Assembly (NCBI RefSeq): GCF_036711975.1
Contig: NC_091973.1
Span: 6,882,001 to 6,946,000, forward strand
Direction: 5' to 3'
DNA from: Onthophagus taurus
Taxonomy: Eukaryota; Arthropoda; Insecta; Coleoptera; Scarabaeidae
DNA: 64,000 bases
Made by a program: the position numbers and the translations under genes. Numbering within the stretch: the stretch's first letter is position 1; each line of letters begins with the position of its first letter. Shown here piece by piece: positions 11,189-23,480 of this stretch. Under the pieces are notes generated by a model. That model did not search any database. It had not been told where the DNA came from and was given only the letters and a program-made list of their open reading frames with translations.

Positions 11189-14100
11189 CTGTAAAAGTAA
11201 AAATTAAAATTAATTATCAAAATCAATAAAATTAAAATTATTAAAGTTAATTAATTATCGTACCAACATGCAACCAATATCGCACTACTGGTATTGCAAT
11301 ACGCGTATTGTGATATTGGTTGCATACTTGCAATGATTAAAAACTTACATTGTACGAAGTGGTATCGAAAAGGGAAGAAGTATGCGCTTTAGCTCTATCC
11401 TTGAAATAACCGTGATCTTGAACATAGTGTTGATCGTCAACGTCAGTTCGTGCAGCCGGTGCTAAAATGTCAGGGAACGATAATAATCCGCCTCTAACCA
11501 ATGAATCTTCTTCTCGCATATTTCTACCATCCATATCCATATAAGCGTACGACATATCTCTGAGATTTCTAATTTAATAAAAAAGAAATTAAATCAAATG
11601 GAATCCGTTTAACCCTTTGTATCCCGGCGGTACTTTAAAGTACCGGTAGTTTTAAACACTCATTTTAAACTGTAGTCATCTATTCGGCGCATTTAGAACT
11701 ATCGGTACTTTCTACTAAGTTTATACGACAATATAAGTTTTATTGCAACATTTTTTTTCTCAATATTTTTCAAATCCAACCCAACAATTATTATACATCA
11801 TTTTAAAGAGAGAGCTTTGAGCTTTAATTTAGAACAACTCTCATTCCTTAATTTCAATAAATACGGCTTCCAGGAATTTTTAAATTAGCATCTTTTTTGA
11901 CACTTTTAGTTTATACGAAAATGTAAGTTTTGTTTCAACATTTTTTTTCTCAATATTTTTCCAATCCAACCCAACCATTATTATATATCATTTTAAAGAG
12001 AAAGCTTTGAGCTTTAATTTAGAACAAGTCTCATTACTTAATTGCAATAAATACGATTTCCAGGAATTTTTAAATTAGCATATTTTTTGAGACTTTTAGG
12101 TTATAGGAAAATGTAAGTTTTATTTCAACATTTCTTTTCTTAATATTTTTCCAATCCAACCCAACAATTATTATACATCATTTTAAAGAGAGAGCTTTGA
12201 GCTTTAATTTAGAGTAAGTCTCATTCCTTAATTTCAATAAATACGACTTCCAGGAATTTTTAAATTAGCATGATTTTTGACACTTTTAGTTTATACGAAA
12301 ATGTAAGTTTTGTTTCAACATTTTTTTTCTCAATATTTTTCCAATCCAACCCAACAAGTATTATACATCATTTTAAAGAGAGAGCTTTGAACTTTAATTT
12401 AGAACAACTCTCATTCCTTAATTTCAATAAATACGGCTTCCAGGAATTTTTAAATTAGCATCTTTTTTGACACTTTTAGTTTATACGAAAATGTAAGTTT
12501 TGTTTCAACATTTTTTTTCTCAATATTTTTCCAATCCAACCCAACAAGTATTATACATCATTTTAAAGAGAGAGCTTTGAACTTTAATTTAGAACAACTC
12601 TCATTCCTTAATTTCAATAAATACGGCTTCCAGGAATTTTTAAATTAGCATCTTTTTTGACACTTTTAGTTTATACGAAAATGTAAGTTTTGTTTCAAAA
12701 TTTTTTTTCTCAATATTTTTCCAATCCAACCCAACAATTATTATACATCATTTTAAAGAGAGAGCTTTGAACTTTAATTTACAACAACTCTCATTCCTTA
12801 ATTTCAATAAATCGGCTTCCAGGAATTTTCAAATTAGCATCTTTTTTGACACTTTTAGTTTATACGAAAATGTAAGTTTTGTTTCAACATTTTTTTTCTC
12901 AATATTTTTCCAATCCAACCCAACAATTATTATACATCATTATAAAGAGAAAGCTTTGAGCTTTAATTTAGAACAACTCTCATTCCTTAATTTCAATAAA
13001 TACGGCTTCCAGGAATTTTCAAATTAGCATCTTTTTTGACACTTTTAGTTTATACGAAAATGTAAGTTTTGTTTCAACATTTTTTTTCTCAATATTTTTC
13101 CAATCCAACCCAACAATTATTATACATCATTTTAAAGAGAGAGCTTTGAGCTTTAATTTAGAACAACTCTCATTCCTTAATTTCAATAAATACGGCTTCC
13201 AGGAATTTTCAAATTAGCATCTTTTTTGACACTTTTAGTTTATACGAAAATGTAAGTTTTGTTTCAACATTTTTTTTCTCAATATTTTTCCAATCCAACC
13301 CAACAATTATTATACATCATTTTAAAGAGAGAGCTTTGAACTTTAATTTAGAACAACTCTCATTCCTTAATTTCAATAAATACGGCTTCCAGGAATTTTT
13401 AAATTAGCATCTTTTTTGACACTTTTAGTTTATACGAAAATGTAAGTTTTGTTTCAACATTTTTTTTCTCAATATTTTTCCAATCCAACCCAACAATTAT
13501 TATACATCATTTTAAAGAGAGAGCTTTGAACTTTAATTTAGAACAACTCTCATTCCTTAATTTCAATAAATACGGCTTCCAGGAATTTTCAAATTAGCAT
13601 CTTTTTTGACACTTTTAGTTTATACGAAAATGTAAGTTTTGTTTCAACATTTTTTTTCTCAATATTTTTCCAATCCAACCCAACCATTATTATATATCAT
13701 TTTAAAGAGAAAGCTTTGAGCTTTAATTTAGAACAAGTCTCATTACTTAATTGCAATAAATACGATTTCCAGGAATTTTTAAATTAGCATATTTTTTGAG
13801 ACTTTTAGGTTATAGGAAAATGTAAGTTTTATTTCAACATTTCTTTTCTTAATATTTTTCCAATCCAACCCAACAATTATTATACATCATTATAAAGAGA
13901 AAGCTTTGAGCTTTAATTTAGAACAACTCTCATTCCTTAATTTCAATAAATACGGCTTCCAGGAATTTTTAAATTAGCATCTTTTTTGACACTTTTAGTT
14001 TATACGAAAATGTAAGTTTTGTTTCAACATTTTTTTTCTCAATATTTTTCCAATCCAACCCAACAAGTATTATACATCATTTTAAAGAGAGAGCTTTGAA

Positions 14101-15976
14101 CTTTAATTTAGAACAACTCTCATTCCTTAATTTCAATAAATACGGCTTCCAGGAATTTTTAAATTAGCATCTTTTTTGACACTTTTAGTTTATACGAAAA
14201 TGTAAGTTTTGTTTCAACATTTTTTTTCTCAATATTTTTCCGATCCAACCCAACAAGTATTATACATCATTTTAAAGAGAGAGCTTTGAACTTTAATTTA
14301 GAACAACTCTCATTCCTTAATTTCAATAAATACGGCTTCCAGGAATTTTTAAATTAGCATCTTTTTTGACACTTTTAGTTTATACGAAAATGTAAGTTTT
14401 GTTTCAACATTTTTTTTCTCAATATTTTTCCAATCCAACCCAACCATTATTATATATCATTTTAAAGAGAAAGCTTTGAGCTTTAATTTAGAACAAGTCT
14501 CATTACTTAATTGCAATAAATACGATTTCCAGGAATTTTTAAATTAGCATATTTTTTGAGACTTTTAGGTTATAGGAAAATGTAAGTTTTATTTCAACAT
14601 TTCTTTTCTTAATATTTTTCCAATCCAACCCAACAATTATTATACATCATTTTAAAGAGAGAGCTTTGAGCTTTAATTTAGAGTAAGTCTCATTCCTTAA
14701 TTTCAATAAATACGACTTCCAGGAATTTTTAAATTAGCATCTTTTTTGACATTTTTAGGTTATAGCAAAATGTAAGTTTAATTTCAACATTTTTTTTCTC
14801 AATATTTTTCCAATCCAACCCCACAATTATTATACATCATTTTAAAGAGAAAGCTTTGAGCTTTAATTTAGAATAAGTCTCATTCTTTAATTTCAATAAA
14901 TACGGCTTCCAGGAATTTTTAATGTAGCATCTTTTTTAACACTTTTAGGATATACGAAAATGTAAGTTTTATATCAATATTTTTTTCACAAACTTTCAAA
15001 ATTTTTGACTTCTTGGGACACAAAGGGTTAATGAGAGTTCGTGTTAAATCCGGAATTGGACTAATTAATTAATGAAACGTTCCCTTGGAGAGCGCAGACA
15101 TCTGTTGAATCGTAATAAAGTTGTAATAAACGCCCGAAATAACTTTATCGATTCTCAAAAAATTCCGCAAACCGCGAAAAAAATTTAATATTGAAGCGTT
15201 AAATATTGTCTCATCAAATATTAGAACTTACGATTGCCCTCGTTGCGTAGACTCGGCTAATTCCTTCATAGCGGCCGCTCTGGCAGCCGCTTCTTCGGCG
15301 AGTCTTTGTTCTTGAAGTTCTTTAGCTCGTTCAGTTCTAATTAACTCCTAGATCAAACAAGTATTTTTTATTTGTTTTATTATAAATTAATTAAAAATCA
15401 CACCTTTAATTGTTGAAAACTACCGGATTGTGGTGGCCATCCTGATGATGTACCACCGCCTACTACCCTGAAAGGAAACCTCCTGCGGGGCTCTTCTACG
15501 GGACGAGAATCTCCGAAAAGCATGTCATAAACACGACCCTTATCCGGAAGATCTTGTAAACGAAGCAAAGGAGCTTTGTGAATCACCCGACCGTATACTG
15601 GAGGTTTCGTCTTGTAACGATTCCCAATGCGCATTCTGAATTAATTTTTGAAACCTGTTGATTTTGAAATTATCCCGGTGTTTGAAACTTACCCACCACC
15701 GCTTCTCGATCGAGCGTAATACGGTTCCCAAACGTTATATGAGAACGGATCCCTATACGTGGGAATTTCATTTGTAATTTCCGCCGCTCTAGATTGTCTT
15801 TTAGAAAATCGCCACATTGCTTTCAACTCTTCGCAGGTAGGCTCCCCATTAGCCTCTTTACTTCCGGTTGAATCACCCCCACGGAAGTCTTTACCTCCTC
15901 TAGGGTACGAAGTAACTGTACCCGAGACAACTAGCAGTAATATTGTACTTCTCACCATAGGTAGCAATGTGCACAT
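11162..15976 (-). CDS. secreted neuropeptide-precursor-like protein (possible NVP-like), 5 exons
   Basis: Read on the minus strand: exons 15976-15693, 15635-15404, 15347-15232, 11568-11349 and a tentative last exon 11188-11162. All junctions are GT-AG and phases join, giving about 292 residues. Residues 1-23 form a signal peptide (MCTLLPMVRS then ILLLVVSGTV). After it comes CEELKAMWRFSKRQSR, with a dibasic KR at 59-60, then ITNEIPTYRDPF and a tyrosine-tryptophan-rich stretch. Exon 2 has further basic pairs or triplets and VYGRVIHKAP. Exon 3 is a charged, alanine-rich helix (ERAKELQEQRLAEEAAARAAA). The layout fits a prohormone cleaved at dibasic sites in the secretory pathway. From memory it resembles the insect NVP-like precursor, but I could not check this. 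Intron 3 (11569-15231) contains a satellite-filled transposon. An internal Met at residue 7 is an alternative start. Confidence 0.7.
11250..11336. repeat. hairpin repeat of the TAATTATCGTACC family
   Basis: ATGCAACCAATATC and its near-inverse GATATTGGTTGCAT flank about 25 bases, preceded by TTAATTAATTATCGTACC. Related copies lie at 24966-25080, 26620-26700 and 49250-49370. It looks like a small foldback MITE, here within intron 4 of the secreted gene. Confidence 0.6.
11613..15027. mobile_element. piggyBac-type non-autonomous element filled with a 190-bp satellite
   Basis: The ends are CCCTTTGTATCCC (11613-11625) and GGGACACAAAGGG (15015-15027), inverted with one mismatch and bordered by TTAA at 11609-11612 and 15028-15031. 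This is the piggyBac rule for target choice and end sequence (CCC...GGG). Near the left end is the perfect 16-bp palindrome GGTACTTTAAAGTACC (11629-11644). No transposase frame is present, so movement would need one supplied in trans. Almost the whole interior is one tandem array. It lies in intron 3 of the minus-strand secreted-precursor gene. Confidence 0.8.
11730..14995. repeat. 190-bp satellite array (about 17 copies)
   Basis: CCAATCCAAC-type landmarks recur at 11961, 12151, 12341, 12531, 12721, 12910 and 13100, a steady 189-190 bases. Units differ at few positions. Some variants (AACCATTATTATATATC with AATTGCAATAAATACG) recur as a group at about 11960, 13680 and 14440, showing block duplication within the array. 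It shares no sequence with the 172-bp satellite. Confidence 0.95.
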
Positions 15977-17929
15977 CTAAAACATTACCAAGTATACGCG
16001 ATAATTTTTTTTCAAAAGTCGAAACTATTTCATTCCATCCTGCAAAATACTTTAAACTAAATTGGGTTTATATATAAATTTAATATATAAATTTTATATA
16101 ATAGGGATTAAGGATTAAGTATCAATTATAAAACGGTTTAGTGAGATTTGAATTTTTATAGCTTTATGCAAATTAAGTTTCCGCCCACGGTTTTTAAAAC
16201 GGGAACGCCCCATTATTAGATTATCCACGGATTTATGTCTTTTCCGGGTTTTTCGATTTTTCCACCCCCACCCAAAAAAAAGCTTTCACCTACCGCTTTC
16301 ACAGGTGGGTGATTTATAGGGTTTTCCATTCACCAAAAAATGTTCATAACATCATCGTCGTGACTTACCTTAATTTCGTATTATTCAAATTTGTGCAACA
16401 CTAAAACTTGTTGAATTCGGTTTGGGTTCATGCATATTTATTTATTTTTTTTTTAATTAAGGATGCGGCAATAATCAAAGCTAAATTAACTTATAACGTA
16501 AAAGTTTACCTTGTAAGGTGTCTTTTCTCGTCAGAGTTTTGATTTTGAGGATGTGCAGTGCAAGATGTAAATAGAGTTAAAAGTGCGGAAGTGAAAACGT
16601 GAAACGCCAACCGCGTGATCGCGTGCACTGTGCCCTTATTTAATATGCAGGGTGCTTTGTGCCTTTTTCTTATTAAATTTTTTCTTTACGTGCTATACGT
16701 ACGCAGGCTCGTGGTGGGCCGCGGTAATATTGGGTGTGTTTGAGGTAAAGAGTCGACACCAGACTGAGAAAACAAACTCAGTCCACCGGCCTCTGCCCCG
16801 TTGGGCATTGTACCCCACTATTGTCGACCTGCTCCATGCTCCCGAATTGCTGTACGGTGCGTGCGCCGACTGGCCGCACTGGTTGGCGCTTGCAAACCCC
16901 GTCCGTCCGACGTTTCCGTTACGTCCTATTCCCGGGCTTGGCGGTTTGCGCTCGTTTCATTCACGAAATCTAACCCGGATCCCCACCACTTGTGACCATC
17001 CAGAGATATTCGTGAACGAGCGTCTACACGTTTCGACTCCTAAATTCAAATCTTGCGCCAACAACCCTCCCCCGAGTCCAAACGACAACGTGCTCCGAAA
17101 GAACCCTCATTCGTCTTCTTAATAAATTCATTCAAACTTTATATTTTATCATGTTCATTACAAATTTGTTATATTTTTATTAACAACTACAATGTGTCAA
17201 TTAATTACGCTAGTTTACAAATTTTAATCATTTTCTTCCTCGAATACTGCGATAAAGTTAATGAATTGTTGTCATCGTTTTTAGGAACTTTCGTCGCGTT
17301 GCAATACCAATCTGTGATATTGCTAGCATACTTTTTCAAGTACGATAACACTAGTTTACAAGAAACATCTCAAAGACTGCGATATTTTTTTTATAACACA
17401 GAATGTTGTGCTGATTCTGAAACTGTCTTCAGTTTTCCTCCATCACGTCCAGTTTTTGAGATATACCCAAAAATGTGGAAAATCGTAAATTAAAAACATA
17501 GTAACGGTTCATGCTCAGTATATTTTTTATTGCACACTATGCAAAAGCATAGTATTTAATTCTCTAAATTTCGAAGCATTGGACACCATGGTCGAATGTA
17601 TTTTACCGGAGATATCGTTAATTCGAATCGTGCAAAATTTCATTTTTTTCCATTTTCACTGTATTATTGAAACATTATTACGAACAATTTCTTTTTAATA
17701 AAGAGGTGTTTTAACTCTTCCAGGCACTAAGTATAAACATTAAATTCACTGAAATCAATATTATTTTACCTGGTCTAAATGTTGAACATTGGCAGTCGTT
17801 GCTAGAGGACATTTCTCCACTGTCACTTTGACTCTTATAACTTTTTTTTTTACTCTTTTACTGGATTGTATTAATTGGTCAGGAGGATTTGGTTTTGGCA
17901 GAGTTCGCTTCAGTTCTTAGGGATCTGTT
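15977..17929. other. upstream region of the secreted gene, with a GC-rich island
   Basis: The first few hundred bases should hold the minus-strand promoter of the secreted gene. 16690-17110 is much richer in GC than its surroundings and is open in several frames, but I recognise no protein in it; it could be an old transposon end or an unannotated exon. Around 17295-17350 there is a diverged copy of the TATTGCTAGCATAC / GTACGATAA hairpin family. Confidence 0.35.
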
Positions 17930-18297
17930 AACTCTTCTGCTATTAATTAAATTCCACATAGCTTTACCAGAAAAGATAATCTAATACCAACACATCAATT
18001 TGGGTTTCGGAATAAACATGCAACAATAGACCAAACTTTACTTATAAGAAAGTAAACTATGTCTCAGTACACATAAATGGCAATGCAATCCTCAAAATAT
18101 CTTGGTATTTCACTAAGTAACAAGTTGCTAATATACAAGCAAGTATTAAAACCAAAATGGACATACGGGTTGTACCTGCAAGATAAATGCAAGTCTGATT
18201 CAAAGATTCCAGAACAAAGTGTCCATCGCGACTTGAAAATAGCATCGGTGTCATCATAAATTGCAGCATTCGCATCTAAAATTCAAGCGCGTGAACA
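17930..18297 (+). pseudogene. jockey-type LINE relic, 5' side of a nested insertion
   Basis: There are broken fragments of a jockey-like reverse transcriptase. PTHQFGFRNKHATIDQT (near 17988-18040) matches the conserved RT block 'QFGFR...'. LLIYKQVLKPKWTYG (near 18130-18170) matches the C-terminal RT block, and the DLKI tail motif follows after a deletion. The same C-terminal stretch recurs at 33937-34065. The relic continues at 22284 on the far side of a younger LINE. Confidence 0.6.
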
Positions 18298-18734
18298 AGT
18301 GAGAGGTGCACGTGTCATATTCGCTGTGTTTGCTGCTTGGTTTTGCTTGGTGAGACTAGTTATTCTGAGGTATATTTGTTACCGAAGTGTGAGTCTATGT
18401 TCGTGCTTCACGTTGCCGTAATTAGTAAGTGATTATAGCGGTGAATGTCAATGTGGTGAATGTAATGTGAATGTCTTTATTAAATTTGTTTATTTGCTTT
18501 GGTTGGTATTGAGATTATCGTAGCGATTTCATTGCTCGGTAAGAAACAGGATTGATTTGCTATCGCACTCTGGGTTGTGTATTGTCTCCTTCGATCTACT
18601 CCTGACTCTCTCTTTATCCTTTTTCCTTCTCCGGGGCCTGCCTTTCTGTGTTGTCAGTCACCGTAACGGGCACTACAGGTGTGAAGAGTGTTATCCCTTC
18701 TCCTTCCTTTTAGATCGTCGTGGACATACGCCTG

Positions 18735-19440
18735 ATGGATAAATGTGCCTGTTGTAATCGCCAGTGCGAACAGCATCGCACTGTGAGGTGCTGCGTCTGT
18801 AGCAAGATATTTAATATTAGTTGTGTCGATGTCTCTGCGGCTGAGGCGCGCAAGGTTCATGCGGGGAAGGGTCTCTCTTTCTCATGCGTCTCGTGCGTTT
18901 CATTGGGGAATGACTTAAACAGTCTGAAAGCCGTTATACTCTCTCTCCAGAAGGATATTGCTGCTCTGAAATCAAATGTTACTCCACCGTCTTCACATTC
19001 TTTAACTGATTTTGATTCTGATGAATAATCTGATGATTTATAATATTCCAGAATCCCACGGTTTATCACGAAAAGAACAAGGTGATGCGGATGTTGCCTT
19101 TCTAAGCAAACTATTTACGCATTTGGGGGTTACTGAACCTATTATTCAGCCTTTTCGCTGTGGTAAATTTGACGCTTCTAATACCGCGAGATCTAGGCCT
19201 ATACGAGTAAAATTATCAGATCATAATTCTTTTAAGCTAATTTTTCGTAATATGCGGAATTTGAAATCTCATAATGAATTTAAGAACATCTCTGTCTCGA
19301 ATGATCGGACTCCTTTCCAGGTTGATCTTTATAGGAGGGCGAGGACTGAATTAAAAACAAGAACTGAGTCTGGCGAAAAGGATTTGATACTAAAGTACAT
19401 CCGTGGCATTCCCTCAATTGTCAAGGCTTCGGAAAACTGA
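18735..19440 (+). pseudogene. LINE ORF1 (PHD-like zinc finger, RRM-like domain), frameshifted
   Basis: The first part (ATG 18735 to a stop at 19026-19028) has paired cysteines and histidine (CACCNRQCEQH, CCVC, SFSCVSC) like the PHD finger of CR1-group ORF1 proteins, then a predicted coiled stretch. The second part, in another frame from about 19020 to 19440, starts LMIYNIPES and contains the pattern RPIRVKL...NMRNLK and DRTPFQ, typical of the RRM-like region of the same family. A single one-base shift near 19020-19030 explains the split. The protein would coat the LINE RNA. Confidence 0.7.
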
Positions 19441-19442
19441 TT

Positions 19443-22076
19443 TTGCCCAACAAAATGTGTCAATCTGTTAATGTATACTATCAAAATGTTAATGGTCTTC
19501 GTACAAAAACGCGTGAATTTTATGTTAATTGTTCTGATTGTACCTATGATTTGATTGCTCTATCGGAAACTAATTTAAATTCGGATCTTGGATCTAATGA
19601 ATTATTCGTGGATAAGTACAGAGTCTTACGAGCTGATCGTAAGTTTGATTTGGTTGGACATAACAGAGGTGGTGGAGTTTTGCTTGCTGTAGCTAGTCAT
19701 CATGATGTTGAGCTGGTTGATTCTATAGACATTCAGGCTTTCGTACCACTTGTCGATGTGTTGATTTGCAAGTGCTCTTTATGGTCTGTGACCTTATATA
19801 TCGTGGTGTTGTACATACCTCCTGATAATCCGCAACCTGATTTACTATGTTTCTTGGACGCCCTAGAACATAAAGTTTTGAATTATCCTGTCCTTATCCT
19901 TGGTGATTTTAATTTGCCTGAATATATTAAGGCACCTGGTATGTCAACCAAATGTGAAAAACGGAGTTATTTCGTAACTTTTGTGATTTTCTGGACCTTC
20001 GCCAACTCAATCATGTACTGAACTGTGACAATCGTCTATTGGATTTGGTTCTGACAAATACTCACCATCAGTTTGATCTTGTTCATGATGATTGTCCCTT
20101 CGTCTACGAGGATCAGTACCATCCTGCCTTAGATATTACAATGAATTTACTGACGGCAAATGATGGTTTGCCGAACTTTCCGTCTTTGGGTGGTCGATAT
20201 AATTTTCGAAGAGCCAACTTTCCTGGCATGTATGATAAACTACTTTACACGGATTGGTCTTTTCTAAGTGTGGAGGTTAATGCGGATGATGCTTTGCGAG
20301 CTTTTTATAAAAAGTTGTATGAGATTTTGGCTATTAAAGTTGAAAGAGTATTATAGGAGGAAGTGGAGGAGAAGCAATAGTGCTTTCTATTCAGCGGAAT
20401 ATAAAAGACTGAGATGTTTGACTAAACAGAAAATCTCTGATGCGTATACTTCCTTTACTATTAGTGCTGAACAATCGCTTAGTTCTGATCCCCGTAACTT
20501 TTGGAATTATATAAGACAGAAAACAACGACCTCTCGACTTCCTGGAAAAATGATGCGTGATAAGTCCACCTACACTGATCCTGAAAAAATAGTTAATGCT
20601 TTTGCAGATCAATTCTCTGGAGTATATTCTGGTGTCTCTGCTTATAACATGGTTGATGTACACTCTACGTATCCTAAAGTATTTGTTGCCGATGTCACCG
20701 AAGAAGAGGTTCTTCATTTCCTAAAAAGGTTACCTAATAAATTTACTGCTGGTGATGATGATCTTCCTGCATTTTTCATTCGTGATTGCTGTGCAGTTTT
20801 TGCAGTTCCGCTTCATTTAATAATTAACCTATCCTTAAGCACTTGCTCGTTTCCTAAACTTTGGAAGCGCTCACGCATTGTTCCTGTATTCAAGCATGGC
20901 GAATGTACCAACATTACTGATTATCGACCAATATCGTTATTGTCCAATTTCGCTAAGGTATTTGAACAGATTATTTACAAGATGATTTATCCAAAGGTTC
21001 AGTCATTTGTGTCACCATATCAGCATGGGTTTATCAAGCGTCGTTCGACCATTACCAACCTCGCGGTGGTTACTGAGGTAATTTGTGAATCTTTGGATAG
21101 GGGCGGTCAGGTAGATGTGGTATACACTGATTTTTCTAAAGCATTCGACATGATTCATCATGACGTCCTCTTGTATAAACTTAGTGCTTTTGGCTTATCT
21201 CCTAAGTTTATGAAACTATTTGCCTCTTACCTATCGGGTCGTATAAATTATGTGTACTACAACGGTTATGCGTCTATGGAGTTTACGGCTAGGTCTGGTG
21301 ATCCTCAGGGCTCAAATCTAGGCCCCCTACTATTTGTTATCTTCTTGAATGACCTTCTAGACAAATTTTCATCAAGCGTACTAGCTTATGCGGATGATCT
21401 GAAACTATTCCGACCTATTTTTGCGGACCGTGATGTTGTCAGTCTTCAGTCGGATTTGGACGTCTTGGTGGAATGGTGTAACCGTTATGAGCTAAAGATT
21501 AATGCCAATAAGTGCGGTGCGGTTAGTTTTACACGCAAGCTGTCTCCTCTTCCATCTTCTTATTATATAAAAGGTGTTCTTCTTGAGAAACTATCTACAA
21601 TCAAGGATCTGGGAGTAACTTTTGACCGCAAATTGTCTTTTGTACCTCACATCGAAAATATTGCATCTTCTGCAGCGAGGATGCTTGGTTTCGTTTTGCG
21701 CACCTCGCGTGCTTTTTCTGATATCGGTGTGTACAAGACCCTATTTTCGACCTTTGTATTGTCCAAATTGGAATATGGCTCTGTAATTTGGTCGCCACAT
21801 TATGTGTGTCATAGACTTATATTGGAGAGAATTCAGAGGAGATTTCTCAAATATTTGTCTCTACGCCTGGACGGATCATACCCGGATCGTGGAATGGATT
21901 ACGCATCCCTGCTGCGGCGTCACAATTTTTCTGCACTAGACGTAAGAAGAGATGACCAGTGCATCAAGTTTTTGCAGAAGTTAGTGCAAGGTGAATTGGA
22001 TTGTGGTTGGTTGTTGTCGCGGATCATTTTCGCGGTGCCTACGAGCGAACACGTAGTACAAATCAGTTTTATTTGA
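19443..22076 (+). pseudogene. LINE ORF2 (AP endonuclease + reverse transcriptase), two frameshifts
   Basis: It begins three bases after the ORF1 stop. The N-terminal AP-endonuclease is recognised by YYQNVNGLRTK, ALSETNLN and LILGDFNLP. The reverse transcriptase follows, with DYRPISLLSNFAKVFE, VYTDFSKAFDMIHHDVL, GDPQGSNLGPLLF and the catalytic AYADD near 21389. The frame shifts at about 19965 and again near 20345, so it is not expressed intact. The usual SGVPQGS block reads SGDPQGS here. The C-terminal region ends at 22076, 180 bases before the polyadenylation-like AATAAA. It would nick DNA and prime reverse transcription in the nucleus. Confidence 0.85.
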
Positions 22077-22283
22077 GGAAGTGCAGATCCAATGTTTTAG
22101 CCAACTCCCCGGTGCAAAGGATGTGTAAACTAACTAACAATCAATAATAGTGTAAGAGTGTTTATGTGAATTATATTTGTTTTATGGCATGTGTCATTTC
22201 TTATTTCTTATTTTCTTTTTCTTGTAATATTGTCCTGTAATTGATCTTTGTTGGGCAATAAAGTGAATTATTATTATTATTAA

Positions 22284-22420
22284 ACATGAGAAGAGAATGC
22301 ACGATCATCTCAACATCGAAGCCACCCTCCCAGCTTCTCGATAACGAGGATGTCCTGCGTCGCCTTCAGAGGATAAAGCCACTGGCGTATATAAATAATA
22401 AAAAGTTATTAAAATGTTCA
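22284..22420 (+). pseudogene. jockey-type LINE relic, 3' side of the nested insertion
   Basis: Immediately after the LINE tail the text LLDNEDVLRRLQRIKPL appears, matching the C-terminal end of jockey-type ORF2 proteins (pattern LRRLKRFKPxDL). It is the natural continuation of the fragment that stops near 18297, so the younger LINE inserted between them. Confidence 0.5.
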
Positions 22421-23480
22421 ACGAAGATAATTTGCCTTAAAATTTGCAATAACTGCCTGGTCCATTGGATGCATTAACGATGTAGTGTTGAGTGGTAGGA
22501 AAACTATTTCCGCCAACGCAAGTGTTTAAGTCCGATAGGTTGATGCGATATCCAGCTTTTATGTAAAATTATTTAGTTCACAGTAACGTTTTACTGGGCA
22601 AAAATGTGTGGTAAACCAACTTTGAAAAAAGTCTCTTGTGATCCAAGATTTCTTATTAAATTTCCAAATGATGGTTACACTAGATTTTAGAACTCCTCAT
22701 GGCCTTTGAGGTTTTGGCATGATACGCAAGTAGAGGTTTTAATTTTAAATCGCCATTGGCATTACCACCCAGAAGAAGGGTTGCAGCTTTGAAACCCCGC
22801 TTCCAAAAAAGTCCTGTTTCATCCACGCAGTATTTGCACTCGCTACTTCTCCGGTGATTCGAATGTTGTGGAGTTAAACTTAAATATTGCTTCTTAATCG
22901 AGTTATCTTTGCTGCATTAAACGATGTGGTAGTACTGACAAATTAATTTTGTTTTTGTTTTTTAAAATGGTTCTTGTTGTAGAAGTAGACAAATTTGTTA
23001 TTATTTATTATCTTTACACCCGCTCATTTTTAACAATCTAAAGAAAATAAGGATTAAATTTAAATGAACTAATATTTATTTGATCGTCTTCCACAATAAT
23101 CTCTATTATTACTACATAAATTAATTACGTTTTACGCAGAACGTAAAAGTGTTGAATAGCTTACAAAACTTAAATCAGCGTTAATCGAGGTTTTACTGTA
23201 TATAGCATGTATGGTCTTTGCTTGGGCTTCCACAGATATCAGCCCTTTTTTGCGCAGCACCGCTGAGGTTCTGCTCTTTTACCTGGAGCTTCTGAATGGT
23301 CCCCTGTAGCGTTAATACTGTATGTTGTAGAGACACTGCTTGTTGTAGAGGAAGTGGAAGACTTCTGCCTTGATGCGCTAGGAGTTGCATCAATCTCTTT
23401 TTCCCACGAGAAGCTAGGGAAAGAAGGTCAGCCATGGTAGAGCCCCGCATGTCGCAGTAACGGGATTGTAGACAATGTAT
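22421..23480. other. no recognised gene; one GC-richer open frame
   Basis: Mostly AT-rich DNA. On the minus strand, 23195-23435 can encode about 79 residues starting MADLLSLASRGKKR, glutamine- and leucine-rich (LPLPLQQAVSLQHTVLTL), helical in look and richer in GC than its surroundings. I recognise no family; it may be a transposon-derived exon or chance. Confidence 0.3.

Larger units (their letters stand above)
18298..22283 (+). mobile_element. CR1/jockey-group non-LTR retrotransposon, near full length
   Basis: About 4 kb with a 5' untranslated region (roughly 18298-18719), ORF1, ORF2 and a 3' end AATAAAGTGAATTATTATTATTATTA, a simple-repeat tail rather than poly(A). The 5' limit is inferred from where jockey-relic coding stops, so it may be off by tens of bases. 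ORF1 has one apparent frameshift and ORF2 two, so it is inactive in this assembly. Confidence 0.8.

Noticed and set aside
12270..13027. 62- and 86-codon frames in the 190-bp array
   Set aside because: They repeat with the satellite unit and arise from its length and lack of stops, not from coding constraint.
19020..20350. Programmed frameshifts in the LINE ORFs
   Set aside because: Three shifts at unrelated sites without slippery sequences look like decay or sequencing indels.
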